This document shows, one piece after another, positions 23,352 to 34,010 of a DNA stretch of 64,000 nucleotides. This stretch comes from Colocasia esculenta. Lineage: Eukaryota; Streptophyta; Magnoliopsida; Alismatales; Araceae. Made by a program: the position numbers and the translations under genes. Numbering within the stretch: the first letter of the stretch is position 1; each line of letters opens with the position of its first letter. Under the pieces are notes generated by a model, which worked only from the letters and a program-made list of their open reading frames with translations, had not been told where the DNA came from and ran no database searches. The DNA lies in assembly GCA_014218235.1 (NCBI GenBank), contig CM024755.1, forward strand, positions 102,590,948-102,654,947. Direction: 5' to 3'.

Positions 23352-24040
23352 TGATGAACAACCTATCTTCTATATATATATATATATATATATATATTGG
23401 TGATAAACAAAACCATAGAAATATTTTACTAACATATTTTTCTAAAGTTTGTCAACATGTATCAAATAAAATAAATTCTGTAAGTTGGTTACACTCATTT
23501 AAATTAGAAGTCAAATGTATATGATTTATCTAAATCTACATCGACTACTATTGCAAGTTCACATCGACTACTATTTTAAAAACACATTGATTCTACTTAA
23601 ACATCGATTACAGTCTACTTAAACATCAACTATGTTTCAACATCGATTACCTTTACATTGATTATGTTTCATTATCGATTTCACTTAAACATCGATTTTA
23701 CCTAAACATCGATTTCATTTCAACATCGATTACATTTCAACATCGATTTCATTTAAACATCGATTACATTTCAATATCGATTACATTTCAACATCGATTT
23801 CACTTAAACATCGATTATTGTTTCAACATCTATTTCACACCGATTACATTTCAACATCCATTTCACTTAAACATCGATTACGTTCCAACATCGATTACAC
23901 TCACATAGACTTCATTTGAACATTGATTATGTTTAGACATCAAATGTCTTTGAACATTGACTGCCTATGAACATCGATTCTGTTTAGACATTGACTATCC
24001 TTTGGACATCGACTATCTCTGAACATCGGCTCTTGATATC
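23352..24040 (+). repeat. 3' LTR of the old Sirevirus, truncated (right boundary approximate)
   Basis: Starts TGATGAACAACC after the PPT. It holds a (ta)n microsatellite (about 23372-23397) and then the ATCGAT array. Similarity to LTR structure ends near 24040, where the LTR of the next gypsy element appears to begin. The other half would lie beyond the window. Confidence 0.7.
23545..24030 (+). repeat. ATCGAT-centred tandem array in the Sirevirus U3
   Basis: The word acatcgatt recurs at about 17-18-base spacing (typical unit acatttcaacatcgatt). I count fourteen perfect ATCGAT. Several variants are ATTGAT or ATCAAC, as expected from CpG decay. The array starts about 190 bases into the LTR, like the GTCGAC cluster of the young Sirevirus. 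Confidence 0.85.
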
Positions 24041-26006
24041 CTGGAAGTCCAGATCGTAGTTTACTAGGTTTGGGGGCCAGTGTGTTGCCCATTGGTTGAG
24101 TGTGTGTGTTTACATATGTTTTTACAGGTTTTTGTAGCAGGGTGTGAGGCTGGAGGGTTGGAGATCCCAGCCCAAATAGACCTCTGGCGGGTTCATTAAG
24201 AACGCGACCAACACAGTCGTCATGATTCTTAATTGAAAGCAACCACCTACTACGTCGCGATTTTGCACCACTTTTACGTGGGCGCGGCTGCATGCGCGCC
24301 GCATGGCGCATGCAGGGTCGCCACGGTTAGATTGCGATTTATTGACGATTTGGGGTCTATTGTTGTCCATTCGGTGTGGTTCCAACACTAGGAGGCACTT
24401 TGGAGCGCGAGGATCGTCTGGACGGGTTGGTTTCACATTTCTTCTGTTGGTAGGGGAACTTTCCCTTATTTTCGAGTGTATGGTTAGTGTGGATTAGAGT
24501 TTGTGGATTTTGGTTTGGGAATCACATAAACATGATGGAAAGCTTGCTTAGGGTTTTATATGAATGCTTAATTCCTGCTTTATCAGCCTGTATAGCCATT
24601 TGGTGTGATTTCTGGAATGGAAGTTTAGGGTAGGTTTCTTCTATCTGAAAGGCGACAGAACCAGTCATCGCATTTCTCAACGCGATGACTTGTTCATTCG
24701 CGATTTAGACTTTAAGGAGACGGGTTGGTCCATCACGATTCAAGTATGGATAGGCGACCACTGTGTTGGTCGCGATTTAGAATGGGGCCACTCGAGCTCT
24801 GGGTTCTGTGGCCAGTCTGACTATTTCCTATGGTACACTACTTGGGCAGTGTTGGTTAAGCAATGTAGGGTTTGTATGGGATGTATTGGCTTATACCGTG
24901 ATTGGAAACAATGGGTTTTGCTTGATTATGTGTGCATAGCGAGTTGGGTTGTTAACGCCTTCCTTGGTTACCTCTCAAGTCGGATACCCCAGGTTCTTTG
25001 TGAGCCAAGCACCGGGTGCTTGAGGTTTGTCCCGGTATGGTGTGTACCGTCAAGGTTTGTGTCATCTTCCTAGACACCCTCACTCCTGAGTTTGAGTTGT
25101 ACGTCCCGCTGAGGGAAAGATGGCAGTGGGCAGCGACTTGTGTTTGTGGGTGTGTAGTCGCTTGTAGCGCACTCGTGGTTGAGGGACGGACACCAGTAGA
25201 TGTACTGGTCCCCAACAAGTCCTGTTTCCAGTGCCTCACTTTAGGGAGCTCAGGCCGGAGTCCCTAAAGGTGTCAGGCTTGGGCCTGCAGCTGTGTGGTC
25301 TGCAGGAGTGGTGTTAGTTGTTCTCCACAGTTTCTTGACCTTGTTGAGATGGAGCGGCTGCTGGACCTTTCGTCCTTGGCTGCGAGGCTCAGAGGTAGTC
25401 TTGTGTTGTTTTTCAGGGTCTATGGCTGGTGTCGTGAACCAATTCACGTGACTCGTGTGCGGCATGCCCTTCTTTAGCTTGTACTCGTGTACATGGTTTG
25501 CCGTTTATTTTTTTACTGATGTAGTATCATGCATAGGTAGTGATATTTTTTAATTACTCATAAGCTTTGCTTACTTTACTTGTTGTACATTGTTCTCTCG
25601 GCTTTTAGGCAGTTGCCCTACTGAGCCAGTGACTTGTGTGGCTCACCCCTTCTTCTTCCAGGTGAGGGAGAGTTGGAGGGTTCCCGTCCCTTTCTAGTTC
25701 CGTCAGCATCGTAGTAGAGTCAGGCCTACGTCGCCAACAGAGTAATATTTCTACTTATTGAGCCTTGGGGGTTTTGTCCCAGGCTGTTGTACTTTATATT
25801 ATGACTTTGGTTTAGAACTAAATATGTACATTTCATGTGGATATATGTAAGATGTGGAATTTCATATGTGTTTAGCGTGTTCTTTTATATTTTCACAGAC
25901 ATGTGTGTGTTGATACCCCTTGTGAGGCTACAGCCTGTTTGCGGGAGGCGGAGTTGTGTCAGGCACGTTAATGGGTTAACGGGATTGAACGACGAGGACC
26001 GTCACA
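24041..26006 (+). repeat. 5' LTR of G26 (left boundary uncertain)
   Basis: The right end is firm: ...GTCACA at 26006, two bases before the PBS. The left end is not, because the partner LTR is outside the window; candidates lie between about 24010 and 24190. CpG words (AACGCGACC, TCGCGATTTAG, CACGATTC) at 24200-24310 and 24640-24790 resemble the CpG blocks of the other gypsy LTRs. Open frames of 60-127 codons on both strands here have no recognisable domain. A perfect 7-bp inverted repeat sits at 25132-25138 and 25156-25162. Confidence 0.65.
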
Positions 26007-26008
26007 GT

Positions 26009-26020
26009 TGGTATCAGAGC
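26009..26020 (+). other. Primer-binding site of G26
   Basis: TGGTATCAGAGC, complementary to initiator tRNA-Met, two bases after the LTR end. Confidence 0.93.
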
Positions 26021-26158
26021 AGGGTCCGTGTAAATATGAAGGAACAAAAAATGTACATAGTCTATTCTCTACTATAGTCTACTGCTGGTAGTTGGCCCTA
26101 TTTTTTAATGATGTGTTTGTGCTGTGTGGATTGGAATGTTCTATGTGCAGGTACATAA

Positions 26159-28002
26159 ATGGCTGATAGGAGAGATTGGGGAGGTGGTGGTGATGAGCCC
26201 GAGGAGTCCACACATCAGATGATAGAAAGGTTATGGGAAAGTATCATGCTGATTCGGACACGATTAGACCAGCAGCCACCGGTTCAGCCAGTAGTTACAG
26301 CACCACCAGTGGAGGAGAAGACAGTACGGGCACCGCTAGTACCACCGTTTGGAGTTGAGGTACCACTTATAGTACCTTTACCCCAGTTGTACCAGTACGA
26401 CTAACTAGTGTGGAGGAGTGTACTCTATTAGTGGATAGGTTTTTACGGTTGCAGCCACCTACCTACTCGAGAGGTCCGAATCCGGATACAACGGAGCATT
26501 GGCCGCATGAGATAGAAAGAGTTTTTGTTACAATGAGGTGTCAGATTGATAGAGTGATCTTGGCTACTCACCAGTTGCAGGGATTTGCACAAGAGTGGTG
26601 GATACTCAAGATGCAAACTGTGTTTGCAGGACGAGCGGAGGATACAATCACTTGGCCAGAATTTCTTGAAGTTTTCAACAACACATTTTTTTCAGTACAA
26701 ATTCAGCAAGCTAAGAGGGAGCAGTTCAGGACACTACAACAAGGGAATTTGTCAGTGCTGGAGTATCAAATGAGATTCATGGCCTTGAGCAGGTATGCAC
26801 CTTATGTGGTAACTAATAATGCTATGATGGTGGAGTATTTTATTCGAGGGTTGAGGATGGAGTTGCAAGATGCAATGACACCTCTTATATGCAGGACGAT
26901 GGAGGAGGTAGCCCAAAGAGCAGCAATTCTTGATAGAACTGTGCAAGCAACGCAGTCCAGCAGATCAGGATCAGGTAGTTTTCGACTTCCACAGCAATCT
27001 CTGGGTGTTAGCAAAGGCAAGGCACCTTCAAGAGGAGCATCTACATCGTGTTTTATCAAGTGGGCTTCTAAGTTGAAGAAGATATTTAGAGGTCGAGGAC
27101 GTGGCAGGCAGCAGGGATTCCAACAGAGCCGAGGTTATAGGCCGAAGACGGAGGAATCACAGCAAAGCATAGCAAGGCAGCCCGCAGAATTTAGATACTA
27201 TAATTGTGATCAACCGGGGCACTTGGCAAGAAATTGTCCATTTCCAAGAAGAGGCAGTTATGGTAGAGGGGCACCACAGCAGCAGCCACTAGTTGAGCGA
27301 GGTAGAGGTTCACCTAAACCAGAGAGGACGAGAACGAGTGATGGCAATCATGAGGGTTCAAGTGGAGGCATCAAATCTGATTGAAGGTATAATACCACTT
27401 TTTGAATTTTCTTCTAGAACATTAATTGGTCCAGGTGCATCACATTCCTTCATTTCTGAAGATTTTATGGATAGTATGGTACATCCTTTTAAGGCGAGGC
27501 AGTGTGAGCTTGTGGTAGAAGTCTCTTCCAGTGATTTCATGCTTACTACTTGTTACTTGGATGAGGTCCCTATAATGATACAAGGTAATCTGTTGCTAGC
27601 CAGATTATATGCACTATAGTTAAAAGAATATGATGTGATATTAGGCATGGATTGGTTAGAAGCATATGGGGCAGTAGTTGAATGCAGAAAGAAGAGGGCA
27701 AGGTTTAGTCATCCTAGAGGGAATATGTTTGAATTACAAGGTATGTCATTCTATACCCCTAAGTTTATCATTTTTTCTCTTAAGGCTAGGAAATTGATCA
27801 ATGTAGGGTGTGTAGCCTATTTAGCATCAGTTAGTTTTGTTGAGGCAGGTAAGACAGTAGAGATGGTACCAGTGGTTAGAGAGTTTGTAGATGTATTCTC
27901 AAAAGACTTACCAAGTTTGGCACTGCATAGAGAGGTGGACTTTACAATGGAGTTGCAACCGGGCAATATGTCGATTTCCAAAGCACCTTATAGGATGGCT
28001 AT
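26159..28002 (+). pseudogene. G26 gag and protease (broken)
   Basis: The ATG at 26159 begins MADRRDWGGGG. A frame change near 26400 leads into the gag core (YSRGPNPDTTEHWPHEIERVF, QGFAQEWW, LEVFNNTFFS, LSVLEYQMRFMALSRYAP). The zinc knuckle reads YYNCDQPGHLARNC: the first Cys of CX2C is Tyr (codon TAC at 27196-27198, one step from TGC). The protease segment reads IGPGASHSFIS where an active aspartic protease has Asp before the Gly; here the codon at 27428-27430 is GGT (Gly). The region continues through VILGMDWLEAYGAVVECR and VFSKDLPSL to SKAPYRMA near 28002, where the insert begins. Both enzymatic lesions mean the element was dead independently of its insertions. Confidence 0.85.
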
Positions 28003-29880
28003 AAGGCCCAACAAGTTTTCTACAGGTTTGCACTTTTGGAAATTTGTTTGGTCGACATTTGAGACCCCGGACGACGTGTTTCAGCCGAATCCAGGGTCTG
28101 TTGAGAAGGGGCTCTTGACGTTGACGTCAACATCACTTGATGTCAACATGCTACTTGATCTAACAGTGTTGACGTCAACATGTTTTGACATCAAGTTTTC
28201 TTGGAATCTTGACATCAACAACAATTGACATCAATATTTCTGTTGAGGGCAACATTTGTTGATGTCAACTTCTGCATGTTCCAGTCAGAGTTTTCCTCCG
28301 AAACTTGTGGTTTTTTTGGATAGGTTTGAAGGGGTAGAGTCATGTTTGGGCAAGGATCTTACCCCAATCACGACCTTGGCTCTCTATATATAGAGAAGGT
28401 TCATTTTGGGAGAGAGAACTTTTGCTCTCTTGCTTGGGTTTGGGGTTGTGAGAGAGGAGAGAGAGAGGGCAATCTCGAGGGTAGATCGGCCACGTTGCTA
28501 CTTTTTCGAGGTTGCTGCTATGAAGAGAAAGCTTCCATGACCGGAGAGGAAGGCTTTGGATGAGGAGATCGTGGCCGGATCGTGCTTAAGACGAAGGATT
28601 TGATCATGCTTGGAGGATACCTCTTTGGGTGCGAAAGAGGGCTTCATCGGCTAAATTCTCTTGTTGCAGAATGTTCTTAAGGCAAGTGACTTAGGGTTTC
28701 TCTCCATGGACTTGTCCCCTGGAGTTTTCCTATTTTTATAGATTTTTAGAAAATTGTTTCGATGCCATTTGCCATGTTTTCTTGCCCTCGGTCTGCATTT
28801 TGTGCAGTCTGGGAGGTTGACGGCCACAAGTTAGTCGTTAACCTGAACTTATAGTTTCGCCATTTATGATGGTTTTGTGAGATTCTGTGATTGTTTTTGA
28901 GTTCTTTTCATTCTGTCTTGACCTTTTAATCATCATGATGAGTTTGGGTAACCTTGGATTAAATTTTGTTAATTATGGTAATTATTTGAATTTATGTTAA
29001 TAGGAAAAAGTATGTAAACTCTTGATATTTTGATTCCTATGTTATATGCATGTTATAAAAATTGGAGAACTCCATACTTCAGTTTGTTAGACTACTGTAA
29101 GCATGATTTAGGGCTTGCTAATCTCATTTTATTTCTGTTCATGAATAATTAGTAGTTTTATGAATAATAACCTGATTTATGACTTTAATTATGAAAAATA
29201 GTTGTACTACTCCAAAAATTATGACAAATTATTGATAAGTTTTGTCAAGTATATCTACACCGTGGTTAAAATTTGAGCATGTTCTGATCATTGTACAATT
29301 AGTTATGAATTTCTAAAGCTTTTAGTACCATGTTTTAATAATAATAAGTCCTAAACATGTTTAAAAACATGATTAGCATCATGATTAGGTTCTGTTAATT
29401 ACTGTTCATGATTAATCTGAGTATCTAGAAGTGGTTAATATATGTTTCATATTATATGTGTGCATGTGAATGGAAAGAGAGAGAATATGTGACATGTGTG
29501 CATGAATAACATGATAATGTGAAAGATAAAGGTTGTGCCAATGAGACACTACCACCATAGATTGCATGGAGCTGCACTGTAGTAGTGCCCCTATGGGAAG
29601 GCTCAATTGTGTTATGTGATATTCGGGGCATCGGGTCGTGTGAAATCTTGGAGGTGGACAAGTTCCACTGTTAATGGTGGGGAGGGCTTCCCCCAATTCT
29701 GCGCAGTAACCAAGACTTGATCATTTTACCTGGAGATTAGGTATGTGTATGTGATTGTGTGATCTTTCTAGTGGTGGTTTGGGCTGTGTCCCGGCAAGTG
29801 TAAAAGTGAATATGTGAATAATGTGTAAAGTGATATGTTAACGTGGCACAAGGTATGTGCAAGTGAACGTGGCACAAGGT
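28003..29880 (+). repeat. LTR-like insert with TTGACGTCAA dyads, replacing part of the G26 RT
   Basis: No coding domain is seen. The stretch has promoter-like order: seven dyads of TTGACGTCAA type (28121-28268), then TATATATA (28386-28393) about 120 bases later. Near the right end is a short-period repeat with aacgtggcacaaggt twice (about 29840-29880). This is the layout of the U3 regions of other elements here, so I read it as a solo or truncated LTR. Clean TG/CA ends and a TSD were not found. The RT segment normally lying between APYRMA and the FDQ motif (roughly 250 bases) is missing at this site, so a deletion accompanied or followed the insertion. Confidence 0.5.
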
Positions 29881-30422
29881 ATTTGATCAATCGCAGGGAG
29901 CTTCGGTGTTTTCTAAGATAGATCTTCGTTAGGGTTACCACCAACTCCGAATAAAGGCCGATGACACGTCTAAGACGACTTTTTGGACTTGGTATGGTCA
30001 TTATGAGTTTTTGGTTTTACCTTTTGGCTTGTCAAATGCCTCAGTAGCATTTATGGACTTGATGAATCGGGTCTTCAAGCCGTATCTGGATAGTTTTGTA
30101 GTAGTTTTCATAGATGATGTTTTGATTTATTCTTCAGATGAAGCGTCTCACATGGAGCATTTGAAGTCTGTGCTGGAAGTCTTGAGGGAGAACAAGTTAT
30201 TCGCCAAGTTTAGCAAGTGTGACTTCTGGATGAAGGAAGTTCATTTCCTTGGGCATGTGATTTCAGGAGATGGTATAGCTGTGGATCCTTCTAAGGTAAG
30301 GGCAGTGCTAGATTGGGAGACTCTAAGATCACCATTTGAGATACGGAGTTTCTTGGGTTTAGCTGGCTATTACCGCCATTTCATAGAGAGTTTTGCATCC
30401 ATTGCAGCACCATTGACCAAGC
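29881..30422 (+). pseudogene. G26 reverse transcriptase, middle part
   Basis: The RT reads from GASVFSKIDLR through GYHQLRIKADD, VLPFGLSNASVAFM and FVVVFIDDVLIYSS (catalytic IDD intact) to FLGLAGYYRHFIESFASIAAPLTKL. TAG at 29930-29932 interrupts the codon after KIDLR. Similarity is cut at 30422 and resumes at 63526 (KGVKFVWLEE), which brackets the copia insertion. The N-terminal RT is missing because of the 28003-29880 insert. Confidence 0.9.
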
Positions 30423-32491
30423 TGTTGGAAATCGACTTGAGGCATCACATGCGCAGCGGAAGTAAAATAAAAAAAAATCGATTTCCATCTATGTACTTGA
30501 TCGGGCTATGATGTACGGTGCATGTAAACATACATACAAATAAGGCATGAGACAATCTCACCTATGGGAGATCGTATATCCCCTGAAGCGCAGAACTAGT
30601 CCTTGTTTGAAGGAGGTCTCGCGAGACTCCCTCTAGCGGTATCCACACAGTGGATGATCAGCGATGATGATTACCCATCCTACACCGGTGGTGCCACTCC
30701 TCCTAGTCGTGCAACGCCATACAGCGGCCAACAGCAGCAAGTAGCAGCAACAACAAGAGGGCTCGGCCCTCCTAGTTCTCCTCTTGCTTAGGGAGAGCCC
30801 AGCAGGGAGAGTTGGGAAAGGGGGGATGAAGAAGGTGGTTTCTCTTCACAAACTCTAGCCTATGAATTTCAAAGAGAACCCCTTCTATTTATAGAGAGCC
30901 AAAAAGGACACCTCATCAGGGACACCTCATCAAGTCCTGATGACAAGAGGGACACCTCGCAGGACACCTCGCCATGTCATGATGACAAGAGGGACACCTC
31001 GCAGGACACCTTGCCATGTCATGATGACAAGAGAGATACCTCGCAGGGACACCTCATCATGTCATGATGACAAGGGACACCTCATAGGGACACCTCATCA
31101 TGTCATGATGACAAGGGACACCTCACAGGACACCTCGCCATGTCATGATGACAAGAGGGACACCTCGTAGGGACACCTCATCATGTCATGATGACAAGGG
31201 ACACCTCACAGGGACACCTCATCATGTCATGATGACAAGGGACACCTCACAAGACAGCTCTCCATGTAATCATGACAAGGGACACCTCGCAGCTACACCT
31301 CATCATGTCATGATGGGTAATGATGAAGTGTCTTCCTTCTAGAAGGGGTGAGGTGGCATGATCCTGGTAAGCTCCCTTAATGGATCCATATCAAGGATTA
31401 TTGGGTCTTACCCAATAGGTCCATAATGGGTTAAATAAGGCTTATTGGATAACGTTTATCCAATCCTCTATTCATCGCGTTATCCACCTTATGTGTGTGA
31501 CCCTCTAGGCCCAATATCGAGCTGGCCGTGAGTTGTACTCGTCAGAACTCCTTCTGTCTTAGTGAATTATTATCTCCATAATAATTCACTCAACTCATCG
31601 ATTATGAACATACTAGGCCACTATGCCATAATCCCCAGACGATACGAGTGATCAAATCCATTGGACCTGTCTGCCCACAGTTACCGTGTACCTGTAGTCC
31701 CTCATCCATCTATTATCCCAGAGACCATATATTAGGCATGGTGTTGTCAGGTCTATATGGAATCTGTTAAAGTCAAACTCTTATCGGATTCTCCCGGAGA
31801 ACTCCTTCTCACTAAATCCAATTGACCCTGGCCAGGGATTTGCCTGAGTAAGACAATATGGGATATTCCTCTCACGATACCGAGAGTGGATGATCTTTAT
31901 TGACACATAATTGCCTTTGTAAGGTTGGCTACCATTCCCAATGACTGGCTATACTAGACCTGGAACATCCAGACCTATAAATCCAGTATCAAAGAATGGA
32001 GTACTCAAACAAGACATCTTTGGTGTCTCAAGTCTAAGGACCAGTTACACAACTGAGACTACGGAATCGCTAGCTGACAATTAGGTATCATTAACCATAT
32101 AGCATTCCGAGAACGGATCATTCAGTGAACTCATTCTCCAATAAGCACCTGCACCATATCCCTAGTGTCTCCACACAAGCAGCTATGAGACCAGCTGCTT
32201 CCATCATATGGACAGGTATATGGCACACCGGTCTTTCCGGTCATCTCAATGTCCTTCTTGAGTAACCTACGACTAGGAATATTTAGGATCTGTGTTTAAA
32301 GAGAATCGACCTCATTATCATGATCTCATCATGATCCAATTCCCATTGCACAGACCCATGGACATCACAGTATACAAACGCATGGAATATACAGTGAGAA
32401 AATACCATTATAATATTACCAAAAGATATTGTACATAATTACAAGTGCCATCACTCACGTGAATTGGCTTGTAGGGCACCTATAACTAGCA
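30423..32491 (-). repeat. 3' LTR of C30
   Basis: 2.07-kb LTR with a TATAAATA box on the minus strand (30886-30893) and a 40-43-bp tandem repeat directly upstream of it (30930-31320). At 31938-31957 it contains the uninterrupted sequence around gactggctatac, the empty site of the gypsy insertion in the other LTR. No gene lies in it. Confidence 0.9.
30930..31320 (-). repeat. 40-43-bp minisatellite in the C30 U3 with an 11-bp dyad
   Basis: About nine units, each built of ggacacctc words plus catgtcatgatgacaag. I count seven perfect copies of the dyad GTCATgATGAC (first 30976-30986, last 31226-31236) and a few variants. The parallel array in the 5' LTR spans about 38126-38490. It lies just upstream of the TATA box in element sense. 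Confidence 0.88.
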
Positions 32492-32492
32492 A

Positions 32493-32502
32493 TCTCCCAC
32501 TT
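32493..32502 (-). other. Polypurine tract of C30
   Basis: The minus strand reads aagtgggaga directly before the 3' LTR start TGCTAG. Confidence 0.8.
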
Positions 32503-32505
32503 GAC

Positions 32506-34010
32506 CTAAAACCAATCACCTACATGTCTGATTCCCATCAGACCTCGGTGTCGCTCAAAAACAATTTGAGTGAGTGGCTTTGTCAGTGGATCTGCAATGT
32601 TATCATCGGATGAAATTCTTTCTACTGCTACATCCCCACGGGCCACAATCTCTCTGATCAAGTGGAACCTCCTTAGAATGTGCTTAGACTTCTGATGAGA
32701 CCTAGGTTCCTTTGCTTGAGCAACCACCTCGTTGTTGTCGCATAACAATGAAATTGGCTCTTCATGGCCAGACACCACTCCTAAATCTGTGATGAACTTC
32801 TTCATCCAGACAGCTTCTTTTGCTGCTTCTGAAGCAGCAATGTACTCCGCCTCGGTAGTCGAGTCAGCAGTAGTCTCTTGCTTGGAACTCTTCCAGCTTA
32901 CTGCTGCTCCATTCAGGGTAAAAACATACCCTGAGTTAGACTTACTATCATCGATATCAGACTGGAAACTTGAGTCCGTGTAGCCTTCAACCTTGAGGCT
33001 ACCTCCTCCATATACTAGTAAAAGATCCTTAGTCCTTCTTAAGTACTTAAGGATACACTTTACTGCCTTCCAGTGTTCTAAACCTGGATCTGCCTGATAC
33101 CTGCTCGTAACACTTAGAGCATGCGCTATATCAGGTCTAGTACATAACATTGCATACATGATAGATCCTATAGCAGACGCATAGGGTATTCTATCCATGT
33201 ATGCCCTTTCTTCTAGAGTCTTTGGAGACATACTCTTAGAAAGAGAAATTCCATGTCTCAGTGGTATGAGACCTCTTTTGGAATTTTCCATGCCAAATCT
33301 TTTGACTATGGTGTCTATGTACATGGACTGGGACAAGCCAAGCATCCTCTTAGATCTATCTCTATAGATCCAATCCCCAAAATGTAGGATGCTTCCCCTA
33401 AGTCCTTCATGGAGAAGTTCTTTGATAACCAAGTCTTAACTGTGGATAGCATGCCAATATCATTTCCAATGATGAGAATGTCATCCACATACAACACCAA
33501 GAAAATGATAACACTCCCACTTACCTTCCTATATACACAAGGCTCATCTTCATTCTTAACGAAGTCATAAGATCTGATTACCTCATCAAACCTTATGTTC
33601 CAACTTCGGGAAGCTTGCTTTAGTCCATAAATAGACTTAAGCAACTTGCACACCTTATCTGGACTTTTCTCAGAAATGAATCCATCAGGCTGTATCATAT
33701 ACACCTCTTCCTCGAGGTTGCCATTGAGGAATGCGTTTTTACATCCATCTGCCAGATCTCATAATCATGGTATGCTGCAATAGCCAATAAAATTCTGATA
33801 GATTTTAGCATGGCGACGGGCAAAAAGGTTTCGTCATAGTCAATACCTTGCCTTTGACGATATCATTTTTCCACAAGCCTTGCCTTAAAGGTCTCTACCT
33901 TTCCATCTACTCCAATTTTCTTCTTGAAGATCCATTTGCACCCAATGGGTACAATACCCTCAGGTGAATCAACTAGGTTCCAAACCTGGTTGGAGTACAT
34001 GGAATCCATC
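32506..34010 (-). pseudogene. C30 reverse transcriptase and RNase H
   Basis: On the minus strand, a broken N-terminal RT (34010 to about 33705, several stops) is followed by YMIQPDGFISEK, IYGLKQASRSWNIRFDE, LYVDDILIIGND (catalytic YVDD intact) and FSMKDLGEASYILGI. A frame change near 33400 leads into RNase H: RPDIAHALSVTSRYQADPG, GGSLKVEGYTDSSFQSD, TTADSTTEAEYIAASEA and HQKSKHILRRFHLIRE. It ends at 32506 with GIRHVGDWF. The pieces read well individually but not as one frame. Confidence 0.88.

Noticed and set aside
23545..24030. Regular short repeats resembling a CRISPR array
   Set aside because: The repeat is degenerate with 17-18-base spacing and has no unique spacers. It lies in a retrotransposon LTR of plant DNA. 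The same applies to the array at 30930-31320.
24303..25477. Several overlapping frames of 60-127 codons on both strands
   Set aside because: They lie in the G26 LTR, which is locally GC-richer. No domain, no conserved partner and mutually overlapping frames.
28011..29878. acaag at both edges of the 28003-29880 insert as a possible TSD
   Set aside because: The enclosed sequence would not start with TG or end with CA, and RT sequence is missing at the site, so the match is probably chance.
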